This document shows positions 46,601 to 55,016 of a stretch of 64,000 nt of DNA, in pieces. The notes beneath the pieces are model-generated. The model was not told the origin of the DNA, ran no database searches, and saw nothing but the letters and a program-made list of their open reading frames with translations. Within the stretch, counting starts at the first letter, position 1. Every line of letters begins with the position of its first letter. The position numbers and the translations under genes were made by a program. The stretch is from Ensifer adhaerens (GTDB lineage Bacteria > Pseudomonadota > Alphaproteobacteria > Rhizobiales > Rhizobiaceae), in NCBI RefSeq assembly GCF_001270265.1, contig NZ_LGAP01000028.1:34472-98471 (forward strand). The letters run 5' to 3'.

Positions 46601-46614
46601 TCCGCTTCGCCTAA
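40678..46614 (+). CDS. Giant RTX protein with calcineurin-like phosphoesterase domain
   Basis: A 1978-residue secreted protein. Rough order: an N-terminal LamG-like domain (40-175); a calcineurin-like metallophosphoesterase (342-648) with [37 protein letters not shown] and FSGHIFGDG supplying the two-metal ligands; two units each of a PKD-like domain and a LamG/DUF1080-like beta-sandwich (700-1291); a first RTX block (1300-1400) of GGxGxDxLx nonapeptides; three cadherin/VCBS-like repeats with NDSDAD and [14 protein letters not shown]; and a second RTX block (1795-1901) before a C-terminal secretion signal. There is no N-terminal signal peptide, as expected for type I secretion; exporter genes follow directly. 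RTX blocks should bind calcium outside the cell. The frame extends 17 codons upstream via GTG. Confidence 0.88.
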   Translation: MTSSPNSIATPIQSSSDWLLNIPRVQAQQGILVSPGGTGNVSSYSLVYDVYFPSAGSSGWIPFLQTDVTNTSDGDIFGKVGGESFGLGINGDYRGAAKLDAWNRIGLTIDKDASGGVSMKKYINGEFVAEQKMTGTLAARFTIDKAKGFLIFSDEDGETSSGYLSNFLFIEKVLTGSELSALGNAKPEGIVPDALKTDALSSNGTEFRFGEGSTTPAFGEGSLSGKGTTVSTTTSATAGIPAVGQDTTPNPGSVVKTSAIKDMMVTPNADNVTIDLSQHFSGENLTFTVQNSKGEVLNAVLTNGNKLVLDFAALGHSDVRVTATDSTGHAITDDFRVRVAGANAYTIAVFPDTQDYTSNDGIKHFFGDMTQWLVDNRQSHNIVFMTHVGDITQNNRPGEWDIAEAALRKLDGKIPYALLPGNHDQANGGNAADHSSIHLDQRFSPDKQTATNPGTFGGAYDQELMSARNTYSTFTAPDGTKWLSISLEFGPRDDVIRWAGDVIEAHPDYRVMLATHSLTSYAGRQDNLALPLYDEGAGYDYGMRTDQRGANDGEYVSRELLARYPNIVMTFSGHIFGDGAETDITYNQYGEPVFQFLVNYQNGVSREITGNGNEAKGNNGGNGAIRLITIDPDNNRISTETYFTGFDDYLDGFRTKPELDRDGLTGFYRGHQEVFENIDVSGGKARAMAEAGDDIIADAAAGASSANVALSGAKSLLPAGVKSWVWTNENGDVVAEGKDARAELELGKHKLTLTTTDFNGIKTSDTVDVIVRGDRTLLVETFNDGNAKGWATDIGAANGNTGNFLLKGTVFSRPTGAAGLAAPEAALFDQSDAARNKLVFVGEGSSTWTDYVFEASLTQLDNDMIGVLFYYKDANNHYRFTLDGETNRRQLVKVANGVETILASVNEGSPYNMEIPLTVAVAGGAINVFLADKNVFAGPVTDANAPLTGGTVGLYSSGQRASVFDDIVVTKADTTAKAGIDQRTYDIDGDGKASVKLDASGSFGPKQLVDYVWTDLAGNVIASGKTANVNLDTGVNKLLLKVTAVDGSVSTDRVDITVVDRTKILVAEDFSSPQSLSRFNIVDEGELGGIGPDGKASEWLLADGKLVQTTGLASRELTWSGATAADLWKRGWSPLGDGVNVLRLGTYALFKDPAALAWTDYAVEATIQTPDKDGLGFLFRYKDNKNYYKLELDADGILDRSPGNGAGSIFNLVRMKNGVEEILAQVPGKYEPGQAMKLRVEVVGDKITAFLNDEALFAYPVGDRGLDAGTFGLYSWGNAGLSFDDLTVVDLKSGLEGGQVINGTNARDMLVGGEAGETIYGLAGNDTLIGNGGADRLDGGDGDDTLMGGVGRDGLAGGKGNDVLMGGEGADIIAGGLGDDLIEGGAGNDVLIGGDGSDTYVYGRGEGSDEIVETATAAGDNDVLVLHDIARGEAVLHKYGEAVEVEFANGEKLTLKGQLAGGGVELVTFSDGTVMNRAVIANGLVNRGPVAAGDTLAAIDEDAPSFVIPFASLLANDSDADLDQLKVTGVTSVVGGTAIVEEGGIRFTPAANFNGEASFRYQISDGRGGSSEAGATFVVKPVNDTPVASSLTVETNEDMSVSGTITATDVDGDTLSYAVKTGAGPANGSVALDGRTGAWTYVPNANVNGTDSFIVVVSDGKGGSSESTVSVTIKPVNDAPVTVADAGAVAENETATFDLVANDADVEGDRLTLVGFAVTAVTGLASTNAEAATAFSIVDGKLVADPSSAFQALEDEQNAMVTVTYTVRDAQGGESTGTATIKVDGYTEYNVVEGTDGNDTLVATDRKDMIEAGNGNDTVLAGDGNDMVDAGAGNDRVVAGDGNDVVEGGAGNDVLMGGAGNDALSGGAGNDQLNGGAGNDTLNGGTGNDVLTGGAGADTFVFAAGDGRDVVLDFQAGAQGDDVVVLSKDVFADYQALLSSGAFSDGDAGAQIAFDDGSSITFNGVKTENFVIDDFRFA

Positions 46615-46622
46615 CCAAAGCG

Positions 46623-46650
46623 AAGGGGCGCGCCACCCGGTGCGCCCCTT
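46623..46650 (+). terminator. Hairpin after the RTX gene
   Basis: AAGGGGCGC (46623-46631) and GCGCCCCTT (46642-46650) form a perfect 9-bp stem beginning 9 bp after the stop. It lacks a T-run and may limit read-through into the exporter genes. Confidence 0.55.
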
Positions 46651-46740
46651 CCTGCGCGGCGTAGGCTTCAGCCACTTCAAGCATGTCATCCCCTTGTGAT
46701 GCCTGCCTGCTACCGCCGCGATCTCAACGGATCAGGGACC

Positions 46741-48491
46741 ATGCGCGACAGTTCTTCCAATAGAAATTCCAGCCAGTTCAAGGGCGTATTCGCCGGTTGC
46801 GCCAGCGCCTTCGTCGGCATCGGCCTGATGAGCGCCGTCGTCAATGTGCTCTACCTCACCGGATCGCTCTTCATGATGGAAGTGTACGATCGGGTGCTTC
46901 CGAGCCGGAGCCTACCGACGCTCGTAGCCCTTCTCGGCATCGTTGTCGTGCTCTACGCCTTTCAGGGGCTGTTCGACGCCTTGCGTGGCCGGCTGTTGGT
47001 GCGCATAGCCGATCGGCTCGACCAGGCGCTTTCGCCAAGGATCTATGATGCGATCGTCGGTCTGCAGTTGCAGGTGCCGATCAGCGCGCGTTACGCCCAG
47101 CCATTGCGCGATCTCGATACCATCCGGGCCTTTCTGTCCGGCAGCGGGCCGACGGCACTTTTCGATCTGCCCTGGCTGCCTTTCTATATCGCCATCTGCT
47201 TCGCGTTTCATTTCTGGCTGGGTGTTACGGCGCTGGCGGGTGCCGCCTTTTCGCCGCGATCACCCTGCTGTCGGGACTCGTTTTCCAGCGGCCGGGCGAA
47301 GAAGCTGCCCGCCATTCATCGAAACGCAACCGCATGGCCGAGAGCGGCCGTCGCAATGCCGACGTGATCTCGGTTATGGGGATGGGCCCGCATCTAAGGC
47401 GCCGCTGGCAGGAGGAGAACCGGGCGTTTACGCATGAGCAGCGCCGTGCGAGCGATGTTTCCTCAGGGTTCGGCGTGATGAGCAAGGTGCTGCGCATGAT
47501 GCTCCAGTCGGGCATCCTTGCGGTCGGCGCCTGGCTCGTCATCAATGAGCAGGCGACACCCGGCATCATCATCGCCGGTTCAATCCTTTCGGCTCGGGCG
47601 CTGGCGCCGGTCGATCTGGCGATCGCCAACTGGAAAGGCTTCATCGGGGCCCGCCAAAGCCGCCGACGCCTGCAGAAGACGTTGGCGTTGCTCCCAGATG
47701 CACCTGGTCGCATGGATCTGCCGGCACCGAGCCGCGCGCTTTCCGTCGACCGTGTCAGCGCTCTTCCGCCGGAAACGACTGACGCCGTGTTGCAGGATGT
47801 CACCTTCACACTGGAGGCTGGTACCGGGCTTGGCGTCATCGGTGCGAGCGGCTCTGGCAAAAGTTCGCTTGCGCGTCTGCTTGTCGGCATCTGGCACCCG
47901 GCGCGGGGCGCGATCCGGCTCGATGGCGCCACGCCGGACCAATGGCCGGCCGCAGCCCTTGCCCGCCATATCGGCTACATGCCGCAATCGATCGAACTGC
48001 TTGACGGCACCGTTGCCGAAAACATCGCCTCGTTCGATCCCGACGCTGAAGCCGACGACATCATCGCGGCTGCACGCGCAGCAAGAGTACACGATCTCAT
48101 CGTCAGCCTGCCGGAAGGCTATTCAACAGAAGTCGGGGAAAATGGCCGTCCGCTTTCCGCCGGCCAGAAACAACGCATCGCACTGGCTCGGGCGCTTTAC
48201 GGGACCCCCTTCGTCGTCATTCTCGACGAGCCGAATTCGAACCTCGATTCCGAAGGCGAGGAGGCTCTGACTTCGGCGATCCTCGGGATCCGTGAGCGTG
48301 GCGGCATCGTCATCGTCATTGCCCACCGGCCCAGCGCTCTGCTTGCGGTCGACAAGGTGCTGATGCTTGCGGCAGGCCGCCAACAGGCTTTCGGCCCGAA
48401 AGACGAGGTTCTCTCAAAGGTACTGAGGCAAACATCCGCCAATCCGGGTGCGCTCAAGGTGGTGCAGACCGCAGAAGCAGCAAAGGCATGA
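46741..48491 (+). pseudogene. Type I secretion ABC exporter (PrsD/PrtD type), frameshifted
   Basis: Inner-membrane ABC exporter that should secrete the RTX protein. It lies in two frames: residues from MRDSSSNRNSSQ to about WLGVTALAGAAF read in one frame, and FAAITLLSGLVFQRPGEEAA through the ATPase domain in the next. The break is at about 47245-47252, in GCCGCCTTTTCG. Inserting one base (for example GCCGCCCTTTTC) restores a 583-residue protein of normal length. The ATPase is intact: Walker A GASGSGKSSL, signature LSAGQKQRIALARAL, Walker B VVILDEPNSNLD. Either a real 1-nt deletion, a sequencing error or, less likely, recoding. Without correction the downstream part could start at 47334. Confidence 0.85.
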
Positions 48492-49798
48492 ACATGGACG
48501 ATTGGCAGACACTCAGACGTTCTATCCGTACCCACCTGATCGTGGGCGCGCTCGGGTTTGCCACGCTGGTCGGGATCTTCGGCGGTTGGGCGATCGGCAC
48601 GGAGATCGTTGGAGCGGTGATCGCTCAAGGATCAGTGGTTGTCGAAAGCAGCCTGAAGAAAGTGCAACACCCGGTGGGCGGCGTCGTCAGCGAACTGATG
48701 GTGCGTGACGGCGATCATGTGAAGGCCGGGGATATCGTCATGCGCATCGACGCGACGATGACGAAGGCCAATCTGGCGATCATTCTCAAGAGCCTGGATC
48801 AGTTCGCAGGCCGCAAGGCGCGGCTGGAGAGCGAGCGCGACCGTACAGAGCGTGTCGTTTTCCCCGAGACATTGCTGTCGCGCGCTGGAGATCCGGAGGT
48901 CACAGCAATGATGCATGCCGAGCAGCGTCTCTATGAAAGCCGCAGGGATGTGCGCGAGAGCAAGAAGCGCCAACTCGAGCGGCGGGTGCAACAGCTGAAC
49001 GACGAGATCCGCGGGATGGAGGCCGAGCGCACCGCTAGCAGCCGTGAGCGGTTGCTGATCAACGAAGAGCTTGGTCGCTACACCTTCCTGCATGACAAGG
49101 GGCTGATGGAAAAGAGCCGTCTCAGCACGCTCGAGCGCCAGGCGACCGATATCGACGGCGAGATGGGCAGGCTGCTTGCCGGCGTCGCCGGCGTCAACGA
49201 AAAGATCGCCGAGACATCGCTGCAGATCATCCAGGTCGATGAACAATGGGCTGAAGAAGTTGGAACCGATCTGCGGGAAATGGATGCCCGGATCGGCGAG
49301 TATGTCGAGCGCAAGGTGGCCGCCGAAGATCAGCTGAAGCGTGTCGATATCGTTGCGCCGCAGAACGGCATCGTCCACCAGCTCGCCGTCCACACGGTCG
49401 GCGGCGTGGTTGCACCGGGTGAGCCGATCATGATGATCGTGCCTGATATCGACAAGCTCGTCGTGGAGGCCAAGGTCGCGCCTCAGGATATCGACCAGAT
49501 CTATTCCGGGCAGAGGGCGATCCTGCGCTTCTCCGCCTTCAGCCAGAAGACGACGCCGGAAATTTCAGGCGCGGTCGAACGGGTGTCAGCCGATGTGTCC
49601 GTCGACCAGCGAACTGGTGCGAGCTACTCCGTCGCGCGCATCGCGATCGCGCCCGAAGAGATCCAAAGGCTTGGCAATGTCTCCCTGATGCCCGGCATGC
49701 CGGTCGAAACGTTCATTACCACGGGCGAGCGCAGTGTTGCGTCCTATTTCATCAAGCCGCTGATGGATCAGGTCAGTCGAGCTTTTCGCGAAAGCTGA
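48488..49798 (+). CDS. Type I secretion membrane fusion protein (HlyD/PrsE family)
   Basis: Periplasmic adaptor of 436 residues. One N-terminal membrane anchor (about 18-40), a lipoyl-like segment SSLKKVQHPVGGVVSELMVR DGDHVKAGDIV (split here after 20 residues), a long coiled-coil hairpin (about 100-270), then VAPQNGIVHQLAVHTVGGVV and APGEPIMMIVPDIDKLVVEA closing the lipoyl and barrel domains. This is the HlyD/PrtE layout that links an ABC exporter to TolC. Its ATG overlaps the exporter's stop (ATGA). It is last in the RTX-exporter operon; the operon terminator seems to have been displaced to 55083 by an island. Confidence 0.92.
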   Translation: MNMDDWQTLRRSIRTHLIVGALGFATLVGIFGGWAIGTEIVGAVIAQGSVVVESSLKKVQHPVGGVVSELMVRDGDHVKAGDIVMRIDATMTKANLAIILKSLDQFAGRKARLESERDRTERVVFPETLLSRAGDPEVTAMMHAEQRLYESRRDVRESKKRQLERRVQQLNDEIRGMEAERTASSRERLLINEELGRYTFLHDKGLMEKSRLSTLERQATDIDGEMGRLLAGVAGVNEKIAETSLQIIQVDEQWAEEVGTDLREMDARIGEYVERKVAAEDQLKRVDIVAPQNGIVHQLAVHTVGGVVAPGEPIMMIVPDIDKLVVEAKVAPQDIDQIYSGQRAILRFSAFSQKTTPEISGAVERVSADVSVDQRTGASYSVARIAIAPEEIQRLGNVSLMPGMPVETFITTGERSVASYFIKPLMDQVSRAFRES

Positions 49799-49813
49799 GC
49801 CAGCTTGCGGTTA

Positions 49814-49851
49814 GGGGCTCCGCGGGCATTTCTGCAATAATGCCCGCTAAG
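49814..49851 (+). repeat. Left 38-bp terminal inverted repeat
   Basis: Begins GGGGCTCCGCGGGCAT and ends AATGCCCGCTAAG. It matches the right end at all but four positions (5, 6, 16 and 29). The tnpA-remnant stop codon (TAG on the minus strand, 49847-49849) lies within it. Confidence 0.8.
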
Positions 49852-50005
49852 GGAATTTGAAGTTGTTTGATTTGAAGCGGTTAGCCAGGATCGGCCTGAA
49901 GCGTTCGAGGGGGCGGTCAATTTCGTTCCAAAGGTAATCGCCGGTGAGTGCGATGTGGGCCCACGGAAGTCGTGCGACCTGGGACAGAAGCTCGTCGGAC
50001 ATGAC
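49847..50005 (-). pseudogene. Tn3-family transposase remnant, left copy (tnpA 3' end)
   Basis: The minus strand encodes about 52 residues of the TnpA C-terminus, with SDELLSQVARLPWAHIALTG and DYLWNEIDRPLERFRPI, corresponding to the conserved Tn3 motif LxPLGWEHINLTGDY. The frame is open to an ATG at 50071, but residues before that are not transposase-like. The stop lies inside the left terminal repeat, the usual Tn3 arrangement. All catalytic regions are missing. Confidence 0.75.
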
Positions 50006-50080
50006 GATGCCTGAGCGTGACGATCCTGTCGCGGTCAGGCCAACTTTCCCCATCAGATGCAATATCAGCATTTTCTAAAA

Positions 50081-50476
50081 TTACGGAGGAACGCAAATAT
50101 CTTTGCGCGGCGACGGAACGTTGGTTGGGGCTGCTGGCCGGGTACGGAGGACTTTGTTCTCATCCTCTATTTCCTGTTTCGCGGCGGCCAGGACTTCCGC
50201 AAGATAGGCGCTCTGAGTTGTAACGACCTTTGAGCCTATATGGGCGGTGTGAAGCGCCGTGTTTTCCACCGTTCTAAAGGGGGTACGCTTCACAGACTGA
50301 CCGGCTTCAAGCTTCGCCCAGTATCCTCTCGGGGGAACGGGCACGAGGTGTCGCTCGCAAATTTTGGCCAATCCGCGATCGGAGAGGCCATAGATTTCCG
50401 CCGGCTTTTGCATCGGCGTCGACCAGACAAGGTCGTGCAGTTCTTCGCGGGTAAGAATCCGCTTCGGCTGTTTCAT
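50081..50476 (-). CDS. Hypothetical protein, probably truncated
   Basis: Reading frame of 131 residues. The N-terminal 65 residues, including LTREELHDLVWSTPMQKPAE and YGLSDRGLAKICERHLVPVP and then PRGYWAKLEAGQ, resemble the helix-turn-helix-like start of a widespread, longer uncharacterised protein family. The last 40 residues are low-complexity and end near the tnpA remnant, so the original gene was probably cut by the transposon end. Function unknown. Confidence 0.5.
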   Translation of the reverse strand: MKQPKRILTREELHDLVWSTPMQKPAEIYGLSDRGLAKICERHLVPVPPRGYWAKLEAGQSVKRTPFRTVENTALHTAHIGSKVVTTQSAYLAEVLAAAKQEIEDENKVLRTRPAAPTNVPSPRKDICVPP

Positions 50477-50747
50477 GCAGGGCTAGGCTCCAGATCGTCG
50501 ATGACGCCGAAAAGCTGCTAGCGACGCGCTGAAGAGTCAATCGGATGTTCGTACGGCCAGTTGCGTCAAAACGGCATCGAAGCGATGGTCCAGTGCAACC
50601 GGTTCGTCGTTGCTTGGGTCAACATCGCTGGGTGCTCAGAGAGCATGAGATGCCATTCCAGGTTTAGCTTTGACAAGGTCACCAATTTAAAGTTCAATAA
50701 CGCCCCTGAACCATCGGGACACAATCACCTTCGGCGCTGGAAACGCG

Positions 50748-51029
50748 ATGGAGGCCAACAAGGCTATCCACATCATCAATCCGCTCAATCCGCAATCATA
50801 CAACACGAGGATCTACGCAGACGGCCGGCGAACGGCGCGGGTGATGAGCACGTATACCGGCACGGCTATCGGACCAGTGAAGTCATCTGGCGGCGCCACT
50901 GCAGACAAAAGTCCAAAGCCCTATGAAGGTAATTGCGAATTCGACGACGACATTGCGGCAGACGGTTCCAGGTGCGGCCCACGGTCAGCAGAATCGCGTG
51001 CCGGTGGGCATGAGCCGAATGGCGGGTAA
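50748..51029 (+). CDS. Small hypothetical protein upstream of nuclease gene
   Basis: Frame of 93 residues with a coherent composition: MEANKAIHIINPLNPQSYNT, then basic and polar residues, and a C-terminal CEFDDDIAADGSRCGPRSAE that I recall as a recurrent motif in small rhizobial proteins. It overlaps the start of the thermonuclease-like gene in a different frame. No function can be given. The 270 bp before it (50477-50747) hold nothing I recognise. Confidence 0.4.
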   Translation: MEANKAIHIINPLNPQSYNTRIYADGRRTARVMSTYTGTAIGPVKSSGGATADKSPKPYEGNCEFDDDIAADGSRCGPRSAESRAGGHEPNGG

Positions 51030-51543
51030 TCATGGGAAAGTGGATAGCTCTGTCGTGAGTTTCAAAAGCGAGAAGCAGCGGAGAGCGCGGACTGCGAGGC
51101 GATCTTGGTCGCCGTGGCTGGTCGCTCTGCCTGTCGCAGCCATTCCGCTTGGCATCGCCTATGGCTGGGCCACCATGCCGCCGAATGACGATATCGAGGC
51201 TTCGTTCCCGATATGCGGGATCTCCGCTCGGATCACGTGCGTTGTCGACGGTGACACCTTTTGGCTAGATGGCGTGAAGTACCGTATCGCGGACATTGAC
51301 ACGCCTGAGATCAGCGAGCCGCGTTGCGCAGAGGAGAAGGCACTGGGCGAGCAGGCCAAGATCCGCCTGCAATCGCTTCTGAACGCCGGCCCATTTGGTT
51401 TTAAGGCGGGTTTCCGCGACGAGGATAAATACGGACGAAAGCTCCGCGACGTCTACCGCAGCGGCCAATCGCTCGGCGCCCAACTTGTCGATGAGGGATT
51501 GGCGCACCGCTGGCTCGGCTTCAAGCAGTCGTGGTGCGGCTAG
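51010..51543 (+). CDS. Membrane-anchored thermonuclease-like protein (SNase family)
   Basis: Staphylococcal-nuclease-fold protein of 177 residues from this start. A basic N-terminus and one membrane segment (WLVALPVAAIPLGIAYGWA, about residues 35-53) anchor it. The nuclease core has RITCVVDGDTFWLDGVKYRI and ADIDTPEI with the Ca-binding Asp and catalytic Arg region, and GRKLRDVYRSGQSLGAQLVD followed by GLAHRW. Exo clusters of sinorhizobia contain a related protein, ExoI, but this copy sits in the transposon-bounded island. The start is uncertain: ATG 51010 or 51019, or GTG 51040/51055; the frame is open to 50923. Confidence 0.72.
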   Translation: MSRMAGNHGKVDSSVVSFKSEKQRRARTARRSWSPWLVALPVAAIPLGIAYGWATMPPNDDIEASFPICGISARITCVVDGDTFWLDGVKYRIADIDTPEISEPRCAEEKALGEQAKIRLQSLLNAGPFGFKAGFRDEDKYGRKLRDVYRSGQSLGAQLVDEGLAHRWLGFKQSWCG

Positions 51544-51765
51544 TGTCGTTGTCGGCCATGATTTTCTTCGGCTTTTCGACGTATTGCCGGATCGCCCGCA
51601 CCAATGCGATTTGCCACGTTCCGAGGTCGATGAGATCGGCGGCATCAAGTCGGTGATAGAGACCAGAACGGACCCCCGCTACCAAGGCTACGATTTCGTA
51701 CGCTGACCTGCGATTTTCGTCCGTTGTAAGGGGCGGCGATTGGGGCCGGTTCGAAGTGGCTGACC
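51521..51765 (-). other. Protein-like open frame without a start codon
   Basis: The minus strand encodes RSAYEIVALVAGVRSGLYHR LDAADLIDLGTWQIALVRAI (split) and RQYVEKPKKIMADND, with a protein-like composition, but I find no ATG or GTG after the preceding stop. It overlaps the 3' end of the nuclease gene by 23 bp. Possibly a decayed gene fragment. The rest of 51544-52031 shows nothing recognisable. Confidence 0.25.
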
Positions 51766-52031
51766 GTGATCGTCACGCCCGATAACCAGCGGCCTCGATG
51801 AGCTTTGACGCACTGCACTGCACTCTATTCTTTTCATCCCAGTCGGCATGAAACTCGTTGCGGTGGGCCCGGTGCCTGAATGACGCGCAGTACGACAACA
51901 GACCCTACCTCGACAAGTGATGAGCGCCGAGGCGTTGGGATGCGGGCAAGCCGAGCGCGATCGGTCTACCTGACCGGGCAGTGGCGATCACCGCCGTAGA
52001 GACACACATTAGGCTCTACAGGAGATCACCC

Positions 52032-52907
52032 ATGACTGAACCTAGTTTCCTCGCTCAATTATCTTCCACGATCGTCGAGACCGCCGCTACGGTGGCGGAG
52101 AGCATTGTGGAAATTGCCTCAACCCGTTCGCTCGCCACCGGATTCGTCTGGCGCGAAGGGCTCATCATCACCGCAGATGAAGCTCTTTCCGACGAAGGGC
52201 AGATACTCATCGAATTCTCGGATGGCACGCAGCACCCGGCCAGCCTGGTGGGGCGCGATCCGTCGACTGACATCGCGCTGCTTCGCGTCGAGGGAGCCGA
52301 CGCGCCGTCGGCTGTGCTCGACCAAGAGGTGCCTCGACCTGGCGCACTCGTCGTGGTCGCCGCGGCGGCCGAGAGCGCGCCACTTGTTTCATTCGGCAGC
52401 GCGATCGCGGTTGGTCCTGCGTGGCGATCGATGCGCGGCGGCAAAATCGATGCACGCATCGAGCTCGACGTGAGATTGCGACGTCGCGCGGAGGGGGGCT
52501 TGGCGATCAGCGCGGAGGGCAATGTCTTTGGAATGGCCGTGCGCGGGCCCCGGGGCCGAACCCTCGTCATCCCCTCTGCGACCGTTGAAGGCGCGGCCGC
52601 TCTTCTCCTGGCGCATGGCGAAGTCCCGCGTGGCTATCTCGGCCTCGGGCTCCATCAGGTCGCCTTCACCGGTGGCGGCCACGGGGCGATGGTCATGAGT
52701 GTTGACCCCGATGGACCCGGCGCTATTGGTGGGGTCCTGCAAGGAGACATCATCGTCCACTGGAACGGTGAGGCCGTTCCTTCGGTCAATGCGCTCGTGC
52801 GGACCCTCGATCATCAGTCGATTGGCAGATCGGTCTCCTTGGGGATCAGGCGTGCGGGCGCTGATGTCGAGGCGGCGGTCACTATCGCGACCCGACCCCG
52901 CCGATGA
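52032..52907 (+). CDS. Degenerate HtrA-like (S1C) protein with PDZ domain
   Basis: Protein of 291 residues with a trypsin-like fold (about 25-195) and a PDZ domain (about 200-290: [20 protein letters not shown]). The catalytic residues look lost: the His motif (TNAHVV) reads IITADEAL, and the GNSGGP region reads [10 protein letters not shown], while the Asp motif [11 protein letters not shown] is kept. There is no signal peptide, so it is probably cytoplasmic. It is likely a non-catalytic binding or sensor protein. AGGAGA precedes the ATG; the stop overlaps the LuxR gene start (ATGA). Confidence 0.8.
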   Translation: MTEPSFLAQLSSTIVETAATVAESIVEIASTRSLATGFVWREGLIITADEALSDEGQILIEFSDGTQHPASLVGRDPSTDIALLRVEGADAPSAVLDQEVPRPGALVVVAAAAESAPLVSFGSAIAVGPAWRSMRGGKIDARIELDVRLRRRAEGGLAISAEGNVFGMAVRGPRGRTLVIPSATVEGAAALLLAHGEVPRGYLGLGLHQVAFTGGGHGAMVMSVDPDGPGAIGGVLQGDIIVHWNGEAVPSVNALVRTLDHQSIGRSVSLGIRRAGADVEAAVTIATRPRR

Positions 52908-53263
52908 GTGACACGGGCCCTGTTACGATCGCGGTGCGCATCGATGATCCGGCGCTTGCGAAGCGGTTGAGCGAATTGCTGACATCAGTCGATTGGGTGC
53001 GTCTGGCCCCGGAAGGGGAGGTGTCCGAGCTGGTCCTCTCCACGGTGCGGGCCACCACGGAGGGGGCGGGCCTGACTTCCCGCGAACGCGAAGTCGTGGC
53101 GCTTCTCGCAGAAGGCCTTTCGAATAAAGAGATTGCTCGCAAACTCGGCATCTCTGTCGATACAGCGAAATTTCATGTCGGCCGCGTCATCGACAAGCTT
53201 GATGCCACCGGCCGCACCGATGCGGTCGCCCACGCCGCGCGGCGCGGCGTGATCCATCTGTGA
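52904..53263 (+). CDS. LuxR-type DNA-binding regulator
   Basis: Regulator of 119 residues. The C-terminal 65 residues are a complete LuxR/NarL helix-turn-helix: [20 protein letters not shown] and [20 protein letters not shown]. The N-terminal 50 residues resemble only the end of a receiver domain and lack the phosphoacceptor Asp, so it cannot be a normal response regulator. It is translationally coupled to the HtrA-like gene before it and 13 bp from a second HtrA fragment, suggesting a protein-protein sensing unit. Confidence 0.82.
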   Translation: MSDTGPVTIAVRIDDPALAKRLSELLTSVDWVRLAPEGEVSELVLSTVRATTEGAGLTSREREVVALLAEGLSNKEIARKLGISVDTAKFHVGRVIDKLDATGRTDAVAHAARRGVIHL

Positions 53264-53276
53264 AAGCGCTTTTATT

Positions 53277-53572
53277 ATGCTCGATACACCCCCAACCGAC
53301 AGTCATTCTGATGACGATTCATCCGCTGACCATCCCATAGACGCCTATTCGCGCGCTGTTGTGCATGTCGCGCAAGCCGTAGGATGTCGAAATCGACGCG
53401 GCGCGGGAGGTAGTGGTTCGGGATTCATTGCTCATGACGGGCTCCTGCTTACGAGCGCTCACGTGGTCGCCGGCGCTAGAGAACTGAAACTAACACTCTC
53501 CGATGGTGAGACGACAAGCGCAATCGTGCTCGGCGAGGACGGCGAACATGATGGCAAGCAGTGGGCCACCGC
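53277..53572 (+). pseudogene. Truncated HtrA-like protease with intact His motif
   Basis: The first 90 or so residues are trypsin-like: HVAQAVGCRNRRGAGGSGSG, then FIAHDGLLLTSAHVVAGARE with the catalytic His. Similarity stops near LGEDGEHD (about 53550), where the Asp motif should begin; the frame then runs to 53807 antisense to the GYD gene. The Asp and Ser parts of the triad and any PDZ domain are missing, so the gene was probably cut when the island was assembled. Confidence 0.65.
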
Positions 53573-53899
53573 CTACGCTGCCGGTGGACGATACCGAATC
53601 GACTTTGCCTTTTCCAAGGCTTCGATCGTATCCTCGACGCTCAGGAGGACTGTCGTCTCAATAGAACTGAGCGCACCTCCTGCGCCGATAGCGAGCGCGA
53701 CAGCCGCCATCGAGATGTTATCAGGCGCCTCCCACAGATTCCAACCATCATGCTCGCCAAAGGCGTACCAGAACCCATGGAGCTTTCCGCCGACGGATTC
53801 AATGTAAGTGCGTGCCGCCTCCCGGCGATCCTCGGGGTTTTCGATCATTAGCGCCCACGTTTCGGGCGTGTAGCTAAAGCGCGTGAGATAAATGGCCAT
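53573..53899 (-). CDS. GYD-domain protein
   Basis: Protein of 108 residues. AIYLTRFSYTPETWALMIEN and YIESVGGKLHGFWYAFGEHD, followed by WNLWEAPDNISMAAVALAIG, are the GYD-family signature (a ferredoxin-like fold of unknown function, often found beside stress genes). ATG 53899 has GGAGG upstream. It is on the strand opposite to the HtrA/LuxR genes and abuts the break in the second HtrA. Confidence 0.75.
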   Translation of the reverse strand: MAIYLTRFSYTPETWALMIENPEDRREAARTYIESVGGKLHGFWYAFGEHDGWNLWEAPDNISMAAVALAIGAGGALSSIETTVLLSVEDTIEALEKAKSIRYRPPAA

Positions 53900-54109
53900 G
53901 ATTTGCCTCCTCCGCCAGAGCAACACAGTTAACGCTCAAGGCGAGGAGAACGCGAGTCATCCAATGTGCGGACTTGTCGTAGTGAACGGTTTCAACTTCG
54001 CAGTTTCTGGGCGCGCCGCGGGCAGCCTCAGATAGCAGACGTCCTTTCGCAGAGGTGGAAGTGACGAGACCGGCAGAAATCCACTCCATCGGAGACGTCA
54101 CATAACTCG

Positions 54110-54661
54110 CCATCGCCGATATTTTGGCAATCGGTCCGCCTGAACGCGCAAATAGAGCGGCAAAATGCACTCATTGCGGTGGCACGGGCGGAGATCGACG
54201 CCGACGATGCTGTTCTTCTGTTGGCCCGCACGAACGAATCTCGCATTCGGCAGCTCGTGGCAAAAGGCTCTGTCTCGATACAGTCTCTGGATGAGGCCGT
54301 GTCGAAACTCTCGACAGCTCGAGCAAGCCGCGACAGTCATGTTACCGCTTTGGACGCAGCCAAACGGCAACTCGATATCCTCGGCAGCCAGCTGGAAGGC
54401 GCGAGGGCATCGCTCGAACAGGCGAGAGCGAGCTTGGCCGACGTGAGTTTGCGGCTTTCTTATTCGAGGATCGTGGCCCCGATTTCAGGGACAATCGGAC
54501 AGAAAGGCGTCAGAACCGGCACCTATGTCACTGTCGGGACCATGCTTCTGTCGATCGTTCCCCTGGACACGGCAGCTTTGGGCTCAATTGAGCCATTCGT
54601 CGCGTGCGTCGGCAACGACAGCAACGGGTCGCAGCATGCTGTCCACGAGGTGCCCATCTAA
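54110..54661 (+). pseudogene. HlyD/EmrA-type membrane fusion protein fragment
   Basis: An internal piece of an efflux adaptor. The frame is readable from about 54110 (VRLNAQIERQNALIAVARAE) with no start codon before it; GTG 54179 is the first possible one. It contains the coiled-coil LEGARASLEQARASLADVSL and the lipoyl half YSRIVAPISGTIGQKGVRTG, then stops at 54661 before the C-terminal barrel. The N-terminal anchor and C-terminus are both missing. Unrelated in frame and type to the fusion protein at 48488. Confidence 0.6.
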
Positions 54662-54870
54662 CCACCGTTGTATGGCGGAAACCGGCCTTATCCCCGTCGT
54701 GTGGACGTTGCCATGATGCTTAGGGTGTCATTTCGGAAGGAAAGGCCGCGATCGCTGGCGCCCAAGGGTTCAGCACCGGTCTCGAAAGCCGCCCGTGCTG
54801 TCTTTCTACGCAATCGGGTCGCTGAAGTCATGGCCTATCAGGCTTCCGTCAAGGCATCGTTATTCACGAC

Positions 54871-55016
54871 GATCTTCACTCCCAGATGGCCCCGCTCCGT
54901 GGGCGCATATCACGCTCACCGGCGACTATCGCTGGAACTAAATTGATCCACCCATCGGACGCTTCAGGCAGACTCGCGCCAACCGCTTCAATCCAAAGAA
55001 CTTCCAATCCCCTTAG
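54871..55016 (+). pseudogene. Tn3-family transposase remnant, right copy (tnpA 3' end)
   Basis: The plus strand encodes DLHSQMAPL in one frame and, after loss of one base at about 54897, PWAHITLTGDYRWN, an in-frame stop, then IDPPIGRFRQTRANRFNPKN. This is the same TnpA tail as the left copy, in inverted orientation and more decayed. The final stop (TAG 55014-55016) lies inside the right terminal repeat. Confidence 0.7.

Noticed and set aside
47230..47270. Programmed -1 frameshift as explanation for the split exporter gene
   Set aside because: Reading direction fits -1, but no good slippery heptamer precedes the switch and exporters of this family are not known to use recoding. Mutation or sequencing error is more likely.
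50561..50926. A 121-codon plus-strand frame within the island
   Set aside because: It overlaps the more credible small protein at 50748 in another frame and has random-looking composition.
51010..51543. Calling the nuclease-like gene exoI
   Set aside because: Same fold, but it is inside a transposon-bounded island, has a membrane anchor and different neighbours. Only the family can be supported.
53874..54170. A 98-codon minus-strand frame ahead of the GYD gene
   Set aside because: It overlaps the GYD start and ribosome site; no motif or homologous feature seen. Possibly another scar, not supportable as a gene.
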